Origin: Duganella sp. CF458
GTDB lineage: Bacteria; Pseudomonadota; Gammaproteobacteria; Burkholderiales; Burkholderiaceae_D
DNA length: 64,000 bases
Reading direction: 5' to 3'
Assembly: GCF_900113115.1 (NCBI RefSeq)
Contig: NZ_FOOF01000008.1
Location: 124,001 to 188,000 of the forward strand
This document shows positions 9,033 through 19,200 of this stretch, one piece after another. Below the pieces are notes generated by a model. The model was not told the DNA's origin and did no database searches. It was given only the letters and a program-made list of their open reading frames with translations. Both the position numbers and the translations under genes were made by a program. Every line of letters starts with the position of its first letter. The first letter of the stretch is position 1.

Positions 9033-10649
9033 TTAACGCGGTGGCTGGCCCTTGAAGTGAGGCATGCGGTCGGCATTGGCGACGGCGTAGCCGAGATTGA
9101 GCGTGAACTGCGCCTGTTGCACCATGCCCGACAGGTCCCAGGCCGGATTGTATTCATCCGACACCTGGTGGTAATGCTCGGTGTATTCGCGGATGCGCGC
9201 CAGTGAACCGGTCGGGTCCTTCACGAAGTCGAACAGGCCGTCGCCAGAGAACACCGAAGAACCGACGCGGATGCCCGGCACGCCTGCCTTCACGAAGTTG
9301 TAGTGGTCGCTGCGGAAGAAGCTGCCCGCAGGATCAGGTACTTCCGGCACCAGGCGCAAGCCCATTTTCGCGGCCACCTCGGCCGAAGTCGCTCGCAAAG
9401 TGCTGGCGTCGCTGCCCGGCACGCCCATATCGCGCGTGATGCCGACAAAGTTCATGCTGTCCAGGTTCAGGTTGGCGGCGGTGCGCGCCAGCGGCCAGGC
9501 GGGCTGGCGGATATAGTAGGTGCTGCCCAGCATGCCTTCCTCCTCGGCGCAAGGCCAGAAGAAGATCTGGGTGCGGCGCGCAGGTTTTTTCGCAGCGGCC
9601 TTGGCCATTGCCAGCAGGGCTGCCGCGCCGGAGGCGTTGTCTACCGCGCCATTCCAGATATGGTCGGTCTTGCCGGTGCGGGCGTTCTTGCTGTCTTTGG
9701 CGAGGTCGGTGCCGAGGTGGTCCCAGTGCGCCGAGTACACCACGGCCTGGTGCTTCAGGTGCGGGTCGCGGCCAGGAATGATGCCGATCACGTTGGATTG
9801 TTCCAGCTGGCGCATGCTGCTGTACATTTCGATATGCGCCTTGGCGGTCAGGTCCACCGGACGGAAGCTGCGCGACTCGGCGCTGGCACGCAGCGCGGCC
9901 ATGTCGAGGCCACTGGCCGTGAACAGTGCCTTGCTGGCATTTTCTTCCAGCCAGCCTTCGATGCGGTTGCCGCCGCCCGCTAGGTGCACGCGTTCCAGCT
10001 TATAGGCGTTGGCCGGCACATAGAAGGGATAGGAGGCCGAAGCGTCCGTATGCAGTACCAGCACGCCGATTGCGCCCTGGCGGCGCGCTTCCTCGAACTT
10101 GTAGTCCCAGCGACCGTAGTAGGTCAGCGACTTGCCGCCGAAACGGTTCGGCTCTTCTGCCGTGGGTTGCGGGTCGTTGAGCATCATCAGCAGCAGCTTG
10201 CCGCGCACGTCGACGCCTTTGTAGTCGTCCCAGTTTTCTTCCGGTGCGCGGATGCCGTAGCCGACGAAGACCATCGGCACATCCGCGCGCAGTTCGGTTT
10301 CACCATTGCCGGAGCCGTAGACCACGTCGCGGCCGAACTCCAGCGACTGGCTGGCGCCGTTGGCGTCGAAGCGCAACAGGCTGCTGGACTGGATCTTCAT
10401 GCCCAGCATCGGCACCACCTGGCGGTAGCTGCCGTTGGGCAGTGGCTTGAGCCCGGCCTCGGCGGCCTGCTTTTCCAGGTAGCGCACGGCCAGTTCGGCG
10501 CCCGGCTGGCCGGTGCCGCGGCCCTCGAGATAGTCACTGGCGAGGTAAGCCAGGTGGGCGCGCAGCGGCTTTTCCGCAACTTGCGGTTCCTTCGCCAGGG
10601 CGCTCGCCCCGGCAAACAGGCCGGCGCACAGAATCAGTAAAGATCGCAT
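9033..10649 (-). CDS. Secreted M28 family zinc aminopeptidase
   Basis: The 538-residue product carries a signal peptide (MRSLLILCAGLFAGASA) and a PA-domain-like insert (about residues 110-240). The M28 catalytic domain has the expected metal ligands: AHWDHLG (His, Asp motif), NGAVDNASG (bridging Asp), CAEEEGMLGS (catalytic Glu pair), LDSMNF and a C-terminal SDHYNF. It should act as a periplasmic or secreted aminopeptidase. A strong Shine-Dalgarno GGAGG precedes the ATG. It follows the EamA exporter gene by only 15 bases, so it appears to be the last gene of the CitE-like to EamA operon, which is an unusual partner for biosynthetic genes. Confidence 0.92.
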   Translation of the reverse strand: MRSLLILCAGLFAGASALAKEPQVAEKPLRAHLAYLASDYLEGRGTGQPGAELAVRYLEKQAAEAGLKPLPNGSYRQVVPMLGMKIQSSSLLRFDANGASQSLEFGRDVVYGSGNGETELRADVPMVFVGYGIRAPEENWDDYKGVDVRGKLLLMMLNDPQPTAEEPNRFGGKSLTYYGRWDYKFEEARRQGAIGVLVLHTDASASYPFYVPANAYKLERVHLAGGGNRIEGWLEENASKALFTASGLDMAALRASAESRSFRPVDLTAKAHIEMYSSMRQLEQSNVIGIIPGRDPHLKHQAVVYSAHWDHLGTDLAKDSKNARTGKTDHIWNGAVDNASGAAALLAMAKAAAKKPARRTQIFFWPCAEEEGMLGSTYYIRQPAWPLARTAANLNLDSMNFVGITRDMGVPGSDASTLRATSAEVAAKMGLRLVPEVPDPAGSFFRSDHYNFVKAGVPGIRVGSSVFSGDGLFDFVKDPTGSLARIREYTEHYHQVSDEYNPAWDLSGMVQQAQFTLNLGYAVANADRMPHFKGQPPR

Positions 10650-10664
10650 GGTTCCTCCAAAAAA

Positions 10665-11537
10665 TTAGTGTGAGTTCGCCGGCTTCACGCTATAGCGCGT
10701 GACGGCGATGGTGCCGCCCAGGATCAGCGCCACGGCGCCGCAGGCAACTGCGGTCAGCTCGGCGCCGAAGACCAGGAAGGCGATGAACAGCCCGATCAGG
10801 GGCTCCAGGTACTGGCCGAAGATGGTGAGCGCTTCGGCCTTGCGCATTGAATAGGAATAGCACCATAGCGATAGCGGCATCAGTGCACCGCTGACGACAA
10901 TGGCGGCTGCTACCTGCCAGTTGGCTTGCTGCACGCTGTAGTCGCCCGCAGCGAGAAACAGGACCAGGCTGAAGATCGCGCCGATATAGCTGCAGATGGC
11001 GGTGATCTGGGTGTCGTCATACACCTTGTGGAAGCGCGTAATGATCACGGTATAGGCAACCCAGGCCAGCATGCCGGTCAGCACGCCGAGCAGGGCGCCC
11101 AACTGGAAAGGCGTGCCGGCTGCGTGGCTGTCCTGCAGGTACAGCGCCAGGCCGCCGACCGTCGCCAGCAGCCCGCCTATGGCGCGGACGGTGAAACGGT
11201 AGCGCAGCAATAGCGCGATCAGCACCGGGCAACTGGAAAACACGACGATGTACCAGCTGGCGGTAACCTGCTGGATGGCCCAGGTCTGCACATAGATGAT
11301 CATGCAGCTGCTGATGATCAGTACGGCCCAGCTCCACCAGGACAGCCGTGACGCGCCGGCCATGGATTGCTTCAGGTAGGGCAGCATGAACAGGCCGGCC
11401 AGCGTGTAGCGCAGCATCAGGTAGGTCACCAGCGATACATGCGCCAGGGCCGCCTTGGCCACCGTTGGCACGGAGGCCCAGATGACCAGCGTCACCAGCA
11501 GTGAAACCAGGGGCAATGTGCGGGCCAGGCCGTTCAT
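10665..11537 (-). CDS. EamA/DMT-family transporter
   Basis: The 290-residue product is almost entirely hydrophobic, with about ten membrane helices arranged as two EamA repeats, the normal length for the drug/metabolite transporter superfamily. Family features are LVTLVIWASVPTVAK at the N-terminus and FGQYLEPLIGLFIAFLVFG in the second repeat. Such proteins export amino acids or small metabolites. It lies 11 bases after the oxoamine synthase gene and 15 bases before the M28 peptidase gene, so it is the likely exporter of whatever the upstream enzymes make. The substrate cannot be told from sequence. Confidence 0.9.
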   Translation of the reverse strand: MNGLARTLPLVSLLVTLVIWASVPTVAKAALAHVSLVTYLMLRYTLAGLFMLPYLKQSMAGASRLSWWSWAVLIISSCMIIYVQTWAIQQVTASWYIVVFSSCPVLIALLLRYRFTVRAIGGLLATVGGLALYLQDSHAAGTPFQLGALLGVLTGMLAWVAYTVIITRFHKVYDDTQITAICSYIGAIFSLVLFLAAGDYSVQQANWQVAAAIVVSGALMPLSLWCYSYSMRKAEALTIFGQYLEPLIGLFIAFLVFGAELTAVACGAVALILGGTIAVTRYSVKPANSH

Positions 11538-11548
11538 GTCTGCTCCGC

Positions 11549-12772
11549 TCAGAACAGTTTATTGCGCAGGATGGTGTCGGCCAGGCGCTGCACTTCCGAC
11601 TCCGGCATGCCGGCGCGCAGCATCACGCGCAGGCCGGCCTTGTCGCGGGCCACGATCGGGAAGAACACCGGCGAGACGTAGAAGCCCTGGCGGTACAGGT
11701 CGAGACCGACGTTGATGACGTTTTCGTGGCTGGCGCGTACCACGCGGATCGGGAAGCGCAAGCCTTTCTGTTCGGTGTCGATGCGCTGGTCGAACAACTT
11801 GATATTGCGCTGCAGCTTGTCCTGGCGTTCCTTGAGTTCCGGGCTGTTGTGGATTTCCGCCGCGGCCAGGGCGCCGCCGATGGCCGCCGTGTTCATCGGC
11901 TGCGACCATGCCAGCGGACCGCCAAAGCGCTCCAGCGTCAGCGCCTGGTCGACGCGTTTCGGGCCGAACATGATGGCCGCGCCGGCCGCGCCGAAGGCTT
12001 TGTTCAGGGTAGCCACGATAATGGTGCGCTCGTTCACTTCCGCAATGCTGGAGCGGATGTAGCCTTCGCCTTTTTCGCCGACGATGGACAGCGAGTGCGA
12101 GTCGTCGAAGTACAGGAACAGGCCGTACTTTTCCTGCAGCGCGAGCAGTTCTTCGGCCGGGGCGTGGCCGCCCATGCTGTAGGTGCCGTCGCAGATATAT
12201 GCCACGTTCTTATGCTTCTTGCAGACGTCCTCCAGGAAGTTCATGTCGTTGTGCGGTGCCGTCAGCACTTCGGTTTCGTCGGCGCACACGGCCTTGTACA
12301 GGTTCATCGAGAAGTGCGCGTTCTTGTCGAACACTACCACCGGCTTCTCACCATTGGCCAGGTGGCCGGAAGCGATCAGCGGCAGGATGCCGGCGCTGGC
12401 CGCACTGGCCGAGATGGCGGTGACCACCTTGGCGCGGAACAGCGAGGACAGGCTGTCTTCCAGCTCCAGCAGGGCCGGCATCTGTACGCGCACGCGCGAG
12501 ATGCAGTGATCGAGCACGCCGTATTTTTCCAGCGCGCGGATGGCACCCTGGATGATGTGGGGATGCGAATCGAGGTCCAGGTAGGAGCAGCAGCTCAGGT
12601 TGACAAAACGGTGGCCGGTGTCGGTGGTGAAGTAGCCATCCTTGCCGAGCGAGGCGACGATGCCGGCCAGGCCGTGCGCTGTCGTCTCTTCCCAGAAGCG
12701 CGAGCCAATGGCGAGCGCCTTCTCGTTGTTCATGAACTGGTTCCTGCGTGGGGCGATCAGATCGTCTGGCAT
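11549..12772 (-). CDS. CqsA/KBL-like alpha-oxoamine synthase (PLP enzyme)
   Basis: The 407-residue product is a fold-type I PLP enzyme of the alpha-oxoamine synthase group, which joins an amino acid to an acyl-CoA with loss of CO2. Visible marks are LSCCSYLDL, the DDSHSLS motif (PLP pyridine Asp and His) and ATLNKAFGAAGA with the likely PLP lysine near residue 257. It resembles CqsA and 2-amino-3-ketobutyrate ligase, but an aminotransferase role cannot be excluded. I chose the ATG at 12772, with AAGGA eight bases upstream; the open frame to 12868 would overlap the previous gene. It sits in the middle of the CitE-MaoC-OCD-oxoamine synthase-EamA operon and could make a 2-aminoketone. Confidence 0.82.
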   Translation of the reverse strand: MPDDLIAPRRNQFMNNEKALAIGSRFWEETTAHGLAGIVASLGKDGYFTTDTGHRFVNLSCCSYLDLDSHPHIIQGAIRALEKYGVLDHCISRVRVQMPALLELEDSLSSLFRAKVVTAISASAASAGILPLIASGHLANGEKPVVVFDKNAHFSMNLYKAVCADETEVLTAPHNDMNFLEDVCKKHKNVAYICDGTYSMGGHAPAEELLALQEKYGLFLYFDDSHSLSIVGEKGEGYIRSSIAEVNERTIIVATLNKAFGAAGAAIMFGPKRVDQALTLERFGGPLAWSQPMNTAAIGGALAAAEIHNSPELKERQDKLQRNIKLFDQRIDTEQKGLRFPIRVVRASHENVINVGLDLYRQGFYVSPVFFPIVARDKAGLRVMLRAGMPESEVQRLADTILRNKLF

Positions 12773-12798
12773 TGTTCTTTCCTTTGATTTTGGATACT

Positions 12799-13740
12799 TC
12801 AAGCAAATTCGATGAGCTGTCCGGCTTGCGCTTGGGCGGCGCGCTGCTGGATCAGGGTGGCGAGGCATAAGTCCTGGAAGGCGGTACCGACCGAGACGAA
12901 GACGCTATGTCCGGCCGGCGCCGGCGGTACGGAGCGGGTCAGCAGCTCGCCGATTTCCAGCGCGCGGCGGTTGAACTCTCCGGCCTCGCGAATGGCAGCG
13001 GCACGCTCCTCGACGGCAAGGAAGGCATGATCCAGCACCGAACGGCCGACTTCGATGCTTTCATCGGTATGGTTGCCGACCGCATTGATATGGCAGCGCG
13101 CAGCCAGCGCATCGGCCTCGATCAATGGCGTCTCCGAAGTGGTGGCAGTGCAGACGATCTCCGCGCCCTCCAGCGCATTGCGCAGGTTCGGTGCCGCCAG
13201 CAGTTCGCATTGCATGCTCTTGAGCGCGGCGCAGCGCTGGATGAAGGCCTGCACATTGGCCGCGTTGCGCGAATAGATCTGGGCGCGCCGGATCGGACGC
13301 ACTGCGCACATGGCTTCCAGCTGGCTCAATGCCTGGGCACCGCTACCGATGATGGCCACGGTGCCGGCATCGGCCGGCGCCAGCAAGTCGGTCACCAGGG
13401 CAGCGGTGGCAGCCGTGCGCAGGGAGGTCAGGCTATTGCCTTCTATCAGGGCCTGGAACTGGCCCGTGACGCCATCCTGCACGGTGACCAGCGAATGCAT
13501 GGTGGCCGGGGCCGGGTCGTGCAGGTGCAGGGCGGCCACCTTCACGACGAACTTGCCAGCGGTGCCGCCGAAAGCCGGCATGGCGCCAAGGTAGGCATGA
13601 CTGCCCGGCGGCGAGATGATGGTGCGAGCCGGCACCAGCGCCGGTTCGGCCACGCTGGCCCGGTAGCCATCTCGCAGCGCAGCTACAGCGTCGGCCATCG
13701 TCACCAGGGCGCGCACATCCTTGCTATTGATGATACGCAT
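12799..13740 (-). CDS. Ornithine cyclodeaminase / mu-crystallin family enzyme
   Basis: The 313-residue product is of normal length for the OCD/mu-crystallin family, NAD(P)-dependent enzymes that reduce or form cyclic imines and also include alanine dehydrogenases and imine reductases. Visible motifs are GKFVVKVAAL (substrate Lys), SLTSLRTAATAALVTD, the Rossmann loop IIGSGAQALSQ and the segment TSETPLIEAD. The start at 13740 (AAGG six bases upstream) is preferred over 13794, which lies inside maoC. The gene starts 8 bases after the maoC stop and is followed by the oxoamine synthase after 26 bases. The true substrate is not deducible from sequence. Confidence 0.87.
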   Translation of the reverse strand: MRIINSKDVRALVTMADAVAALRDGYRASVAEPALVPARTIISPPGSHAYLGAMPAFGGTAGKFVVKVAALHLHDPAPATMHSLVTVQDGVTGQFQALIEGNSLTSLRTAATAALVTDLLAPADAGTVAIIGSGAQALSQLEAMCAVRPIRRAQIYSRNAANVQAFIQRCAALKSMQCELLAAPNLRNALEGAEIVCTATTSETPLIEADALAARCHINAVGNHTDESIEVGRSVLDHAFLAVEERAAAIREAGEFNRRALEIGELLTRSVPPAPAGHSVFVSVGTAFQDLCLATLIQQRAAQAQAGQLIEFA

Positions 13741-13748
13741 GTACGGCC

Positions 13749-14258
13749 TTATTGGTGGGCGTTGCGCATCGGGACCAGGAAGCTGCGTTCGCAAACCATG
13801 AACTGGCGGTCTGGATGCACGAAGCCCTTGGTTTCCACCGTGACGATGCCATCACCGGGACGCGACTCGGACTGGCGCTTTGCCACCACGCGAGTTTCGG
13901 CATAGATGGTGTCGCCGGCGAACACCGGCGAGATAAAGCGTACATTGCTCCAACCCAGGTTCGCCACGCCGCGTGCACTGGTGCTGGCCAGGCTCAGGCC
14001 ACCGATGATGGCAAAGGTGATCAGGCTCGATACCAGGGGCTTCTTGAATTCAGTCTGCTCGCCATAGGCCGCATCTATATGCAGCGGGTGAACGTTCATG
14101 CACAGCAACGACATCCACGTATTGTCCGCTTCCGAGATGGTGCGGCCGGGACGGTGCTCGTAAATATCGCCAACATCGAAATCCTCGTAGTACATGCCAT
14201 GCGATTCGCGGTAACGCTGACCTTCAATATGTTCCAGGACACTGATGCTCTTTTTCAT
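13749..14258 (-). CDS. MaoC family hot-dog hydratase
   Basis: The 169-residue single hot-dog protein carries a MaoC pattern: YYEDFDVGDIYEHRPGRT, then ISEADNTWMSLL and NVHPLHIDAAYGE, with the Asp/His-type hydratase region. Members hydrate or dehydrate enoyl-CoA thioesters such as mesaconyl- or itaconyl-CoA. The start codon overlaps the stop of the CitE-like gene (14255-14258, ATGA), which implies translational coupling and a shared CoA-ester substrate. CitE-like and MaoC pairs are known from itaconate and methylmalyl-CoA metabolism, but no CoA-transferase is present here, so degradation is less likely. Confidence 0.88.
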   Translation of the reverse strand: MKKSISVLEHIEGQRYRESHGMYYEDFDVGDIYEHRPGRTISEADNTWMSLLCMNVHPLHIDAAYGEQTEFKKPLVSSLITFAIIGGLSLASTSARGVANLGWSNVRFISPVFAGDTIYAETRVVAKRQSESRPGDGIVTVETKGFVHPDRQFMVCERSFLVPMRNAHQ

Positions 14259-15109
14259 TGACGTGCTTGCTCCGTGGTTAGACCTGCTTTTTGAATGACT
14301 TTCTGTGCGTACTTGGCGAACGGTGGGCCGATCATCTGCCCTTGGACGGAAGCGATGCCGTGGGTGGCACTGTCGACCGATCGGACCACGGCGATGGCGT
14401 CGCGCAGCTCGGCCTCGGAAGGCGAGAAGGCGTGGTTGATGGCGGCGACCTGGGAGGGGTGGATGGCGATCTTGCCGGTAAAGCCCAGGTCCAGTGCGAT
14501 GTCCAGTTCTTCCTGGAGCGCGGCTGCGTCCTCGATGGCGAAGCAGGGAGCGTCGATCGCTTCCAGGCCGTGCCGCAAGGCGGCTACGGCAATCTGGTAT
14601 TTGATCTGGCCCAGCATGCGGCCCTTATTGTTAACAGGAATCCCTATTTCAGATGAAATATCGGCTGCGCCCAGAATTAAACCGCGTAATTGCCCGCCGA
14701 CGCCGCTAATTTCATCAATTGCCTTTAATCCTGCAAGTGTTTCAATCACAGCGAATATCTCAACTTTCCGGCCCATTTCATTTAACAAGTGACTGAGCAT
14801 CCGGATCTCCCCGGCCGATTCGACTTTGGGTAGATGGATGATATCAACATCGAAGTCATTATCGGCCAGCAACATCATATCCAGCAGGCCATTTCTCGTC
14901 GATAAGGCATTGATGCGTAACGCATATCTCTTCTCATGAGGCAGGCTCATCTGCGCTACGAGCTCGGTACGGGCAGTCGCTTTCAGATTATTAGGAACCG
15001 AATCTTCCAAATCAAAGATGCAGATATCGGCGTTGCACTTAATAGTGCGTTGAAGTAAATTTCCCCGAAAAGGAGAGGAGCACAGCCAGCTTCTGTAAGC
15101 ACTATTCAT
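14255..15109 (-). CDS. HpcH/HpaI (CitE-like) CoA-ester lyase
   Basis: The 284-residue product is a TIM-barrel lyase of the CitE/malyl-CoA lyase type. Family motifs present are CIFDLEDSVPNN (metal-binding Glu/Asp), the arginine in ALRINAL, PKVESAGEI, AVIETLAGLKA, LGAADISSEIGI and IHPSQVAAIN. It should cleave or form a 3-hydroxyacyl-CoA such as malyl-, methylmalyl- or citramalyl-CoA. The start at 15109 has AGGAG five bases upstream; a longer frame to 15181 runs into the promoter region. Its 5-prime half (about 14590-15110) is clearly richer in A and T than the rest of the operon. It is the first gene of that operon. Confidence 0.87.
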   Translation of the reverse strand: MNSAYRSWLCSSPFRGNLLQRTIKCNADICIFDLEDSVPNNLKATARTELVAQMSLPHEKRYALRINALSTRNGLLDMMLLADNDFDVDIIHLPKVESAGEIRMLSHLLNEMGRKVEIFAVIETLAGLKAIDEISGVGGQLRGLILGAADISSEIGIPVNNKGRMLGQIKYQIAVAALRHGLEAIDAPCFAIEDAAALQEELDIALDLGFTGKIAIHPSQVAAINHAFSPSEAELRDAIAVVRSVDSATHGIASVQGQMIGPPFAKYAQKVIQKAGLTTEQARQ

Positions 15110-15332
15110 ACAAACTCCTGACGTAAATCCTGCGTAATCCAACGGTGACGGAAAGATAGCGGCGGCGGCAGGCAGTGTCAATGGAGTTTTATATTAATTT
15201 GTCTATGTTTTGTAAAATGCAATTCATAAATAGTCACCCATAATCACTAAAGTGTTCGGAAAAAGAATTTTCAAATAAAAATGTTAAGAATGAGACACTG
15301 TGGACCGCCACCTCTCAGAAAGGACAAACACA
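15110..15332. promoter_or_regulatory. AT-rich divergent promoter region
   Basis: This 223-base gap separates the CitE-like operon (leftward) from the SDR gene (rightward). It is strikingly AT-rich in a GC-rich genome, especially 15180-15295, with several A-tracts and T-tracts (TTTTGTAAAATG, TTTTCAAATAAAAATG). No single -35/-10 pair stands out, but divergent promoters for both units must lie here. Confidence 0.5.
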
Positions 15333-16124
15333 ATGGATCTGCAACTTGAAGGCAAGCTGGCGTTGGTCAGCGGCAGTACTGCGGGTATCGGTTATGCCAT
15401 CGCACACACGCTGGCGCAGGAAGGCGCGAGCGTCATCGTGAACGGCAGGTCGCAAGCCGGGGTCGATGAGGCGGTGGAGCGCATACGCTCGGAAACGCGC
15501 GGCACGGTGCTTGGCTTTGCGGGCGACCTTAGCCAGCCCGGGGCAGCGCAGGAAGTCGTGCAGCGTCATGCCGGCATCGGCATCCTCGTCAACAACCTTG
15601 GGATCTTCGAGGCAAAGGCCTTTGAAGATATTCCCGACGAGGATTGGCTGCGCTTCTTCGACATCAACGTGCTGAGTGGCGTGCGCCTCGCGCGCCTGGT
15701 GCTGCCGGAGATGAAGCGGGCCAACTGGGGACGCATCATTTTCATTTCAAGCGAAAGCGGGGTTCAGATCCCCACCGAGATGATCCACTACGGCATGACC
15801 AAAACCGCGCAACTCGCGGTGTCGCGCGGGCTGGCGGAATCGGTTGCCGGAACGGGCATCACCGTCAACAGCATATTGCCTGGCCCGACGAAGTCGCGTG
15901 GCGTTGGCGACTTCGTCGAAGACTTGGCGCGTTCGGCCGAAAAGAGCTTCGAGCAGGTCGAAGCGGAATTCTTCGATCACGTGCGGCCGACCTCGTTGAT
16001 CAAGCGCTTCGCGACGCCGCAGGAAGTGGCTTCGCTGGTTACCTACGTGGCGAGCCCGCTGTCTTCGGCCACGACCGGCGCGGCGCTGCGGGTTGACGGC
16101 GGCGTGGTCAAGAGCGCGTTCTGA
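15333..16124 (+). CDS. SDR family oxidoreductase
   Basis: The 263-residue short-chain dehydrogenase has the nucleotide-binding loop SGSTAGIGYAIA, the NNLGIF motif, a serine in FISSESG and the catalytic YGMTK (Tyr-x-x-x-Lys), ending in LRVDGGVVKSAF. It resembles 3-oxoacyl-ACP reductase-like SDRs, but the substrate is unknown. The ATG at 15333 has AAAGGA eight bases upstream; the in-frame GTG at 15300 lacks support. It is transcribed away from the CitE-like operon across an AT-rich gap and could be co-regulated with it, for example reducing the ketone made by the oxoamine synthase. That link is inference. Confidence 0.9.
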   Translation: MDLQLEGKLALVSGSTAGIGYAIAHTLAQEGASVIVNGRSQAGVDEAVERIRSETRGTVLGFAGDLSQPGAAQEVVQRHAGIGILVNNLGIFEAKAFEDIPDEDWLRFFDINVLSGVRLARLVLPEMKRANWGRIIFISSESGVQIPTEMIHYGMTKTAQLAVSRGLAESVAGTGITVNSILPGPTKSRGVGDFVEDLARSAEKSFEQVEAEFFDHVRPTSLIKRFATPQEVASLVTYVASPLSSATTGAALRVDGGVVKSAF

Positions 16125-16207
16125 CGAGCAACCGTGTTGCCATAAATATATGCTCGTGATTTATCATTGCGGCCGTCGCGGCCACGCCGCAAGTTTCGAA
16201 AGCATAT

Positions 16208-19200
16208 ATGAAGCAAAAACTCTTCGCGCTGGCCCTGCTGGGAATGGGGATCGGCCTGGCCGGCGCCGCGCGCGCCGACATGGCTAGCGCGCAGGCTGCC
16301 TATGAGACGGGGCGCTGTGAAGATGCGATCAAGGCGCTGACCCCGATCGCGAAGGCAGGCGATCCGGCCGCGCAAAAAGCCTTGGGCGATGTCTACCTGG
16401 ACGATGAACGGCATTGCCCCGGCCAGGCGCGCGACGCGGCGGCGGCCGAGTCCTGGTACCTGCCGGCTGCACGTTCGGGCAACGTGGCGGCGCAGCGGGG
16501 CCTGATTCATCTTTACGAGTACAGCGACAAGCCGGGCAAGCCGGAGCAGGCGACATTCTGGGTGGCCCGGGTGGCGGAGCAGGGCGCAGCCGGCGACCTG
16601 TCCAAACTGGCCGCCCGTCACGAGCGCGCCGAAGGTGTGCCGCATGACCGTGTGCTCGCCCATACGTTCAGGCTGCTGGCCAGCCGCCGCAACGGCGGGA
16701 ACGACGGCGCGAGCTTGGGCCAGGCGCTGCACGAGGGCGCTTTGGCAATGTCGCCCGAACAGCTGGCTGAGGCCGAAAGCCTGGCATCGGCATGGAAGAC
16801 AGGGATGCCCTTGCCGACGACCTCCGTCACGGGTAAGCGCGATCCGCGCGACTGGTACAAGGAAGCGGCGAAAGCGGGCGACCTGAATGCCGCGCATAAG
16901 GCAGGCACATTGTATTGGAAAGGTGTCGAGGGCCTGGAGGTGGATGCCGAACAAGCTGCGTTCTGGCTGCGCAAGGCCGCGCAGGGTGGCATTTCGGATG
17001 CGCAGTACCAGCTTAGCCAGTTGTACGCCATGGGATATGGCGTGCCGAAAGACTTCGTGCTCGGCTACGTGCTGCATTCGCTGGCCGTGCGTGGCGGCAA
17101 TCAGCAGGCATCAGCGCGCAAGCATGGCTGGGACGATAGCCTGACCAGTCAGCAATTGGGCGAGGGCATGGCGCTGCTCGCAAAGTGGAAGAAAGGAGAT
17201 GCATTGCCGCTGGCGACGCGCTACGGCATGCAGCGCAAGGTCAATTATGTCGACGATGCGACCGGCAAGCTCACGCCGACAGCAGACGTTCTGGCCTTGT
17301 TCAAGGCCGCCAATGAAGGCGATGAGGAGAGCTTCGCGCGCCTGCTGGGCAAGGTGGACCACATCAACGAATATCTCGTCGATCGACAAAAGCTGCTGCA
17401 CGCCTTGCTGCTACCGGCCGAAAGCTTGCGTGCGGAAGCCGATGCCTGGCGCAATGCCGGCAACGATGCGCGCGATACGGCACATTGGCATGGTCAGCAG
17501 GAACGCCATGCCGCCTTGCTGCCGGTGAAAACCCGCATGCTGGCATTGGCGTTGAAGCGCGGTGCCAGCTTCAATGAGGGGACCGCACGTCACAATGCGG
17601 CGCCTTTACACTTGGCCGCCATGTTCGGCACGCCAGAAATGGTACGTTTGCTTCTCAAGCACGGTGCCGACCCGCGCCATTACGGCGGCGAGGGCAAGAG
17701 CCTGGCCCCGTTGGAGTTCTCTCTTGAGCAGCACGAATACGGGCTCGGATTGCCGGAACTGATCACCCCGGAAATGCGCACCGAAAGTATCTTGGCACTG
17801 TTGCAGGCTGGCGCGCAGCGCCCTTATATCCGCTACGATGGAAAGCTCAAGCGCCCATCCGCCGATTACCTGTTGTGGCCAAACCTGGTGGCACTTACGC
17901 ACGGCACGGCCGTGCTGGACGCGCTGCTGAAAACCGGTACCCGCCCAGCCGGCGACGAGGATGGCAAGACCACCTTCGGCTACGCGGCCGAAGCAGGTAA
18001 TGTCGAGGCCATCGCCTGGTTGAAAAAACGCGTGCCCCGCTATGGCAAGGACCGAAGGGATCGCTGGCTGGATGCCGCGATGCTGGCGATGTACAGCAGC
18101 GCGGCCGGGCGCGATAAAGTACTTCGGCAATTGCTGGTCAAGGACATGAAGTGGGCCCAGGAAGGCCCGCAAGACGAGGGCTATGGCCGCAGTCACCGTC
18201 CCCTCTACGGCGGCATGGGGCGGGTAGAGAGTGGCACCTTGCCGTCTCACCTTATTCGCGCGCGACGGCTCGATTGGCTCCCCGGATTAGCGGCGCTGGG
18301 AGTGCCCGCCAACACCGGCGCCAGCCGGCGGGAGCTGGTCGACGCCGTGCGTGAAAACGATGTCGAACTCGTGAAAGTGCTGCTGGCACAGGGTGCCGAT
18401 CCTTTGGAAGAACCGGAATCCGCGCTGTCGCTTGCGCTCAAGGCACCGGAAGGCAAGAGCAACATGCTGGACGTGCTGCTCGATCATATCGCGCAGGTGC
18501 GGAAGAAGTCGCTGGCCGAAATGGGCCCCTGGCCGATCGAAGAAGTGCTGGGCAGTGCACATGGCATCAGCGTCACGCGCCTTCGCAAGCTGCTCGATGC
18601 AGGCGCCTCCGCTGAAGGCCTGGGTGGACGTTCTATCGATGCTGCGTTCAGGGCGCCGGACCGTAGCGTGGCGGATCTGCTGATCAGGCACGGCATGCTT
18701 GGCAAGCCCGGCGCCGCACCGAATTTCCTGCTCTTCGCCATTGGCGCCGGGCGGGCCGATTTGCTGCCCGTGATCGTGGCGCAAGGCGGGGACCCGAACC
18801 ATCGCGACAAGGCACGCAACGACTCGGTGCAGCCGAATGCGGTGGAGTACGCGATTTCTCAAGGCAATATGGAAGCGCTGAAGGTGCTGCTGGCACATGG
18901 AGGTGTCATCGACACCGCCACCGCGCAGCCCTGGGGGACGGCGCTGGACCGCGCGGTGGTTTCGCTTAACGTCGATATGCTGCGCACGGTCAGCAAGGAT
19001 TTCGGCCTGTCCTTGAAGCAGGCCTGCCTGAAGTCGAATGTCCATCTGGCCAAGGTGGTGCTGGAGTCGCCGGCCAGTTACTGGGCGTTGTTGCGCGAGC
19101 ATGGATTCGGCAGCGACGTTGCTTGCGTCGGCTCGCAGGAGAGGCTTGCGCTGTACCTGGCTGATACCGGCAGCGTGCTTCTGGAGGGTTGGATGGGACG

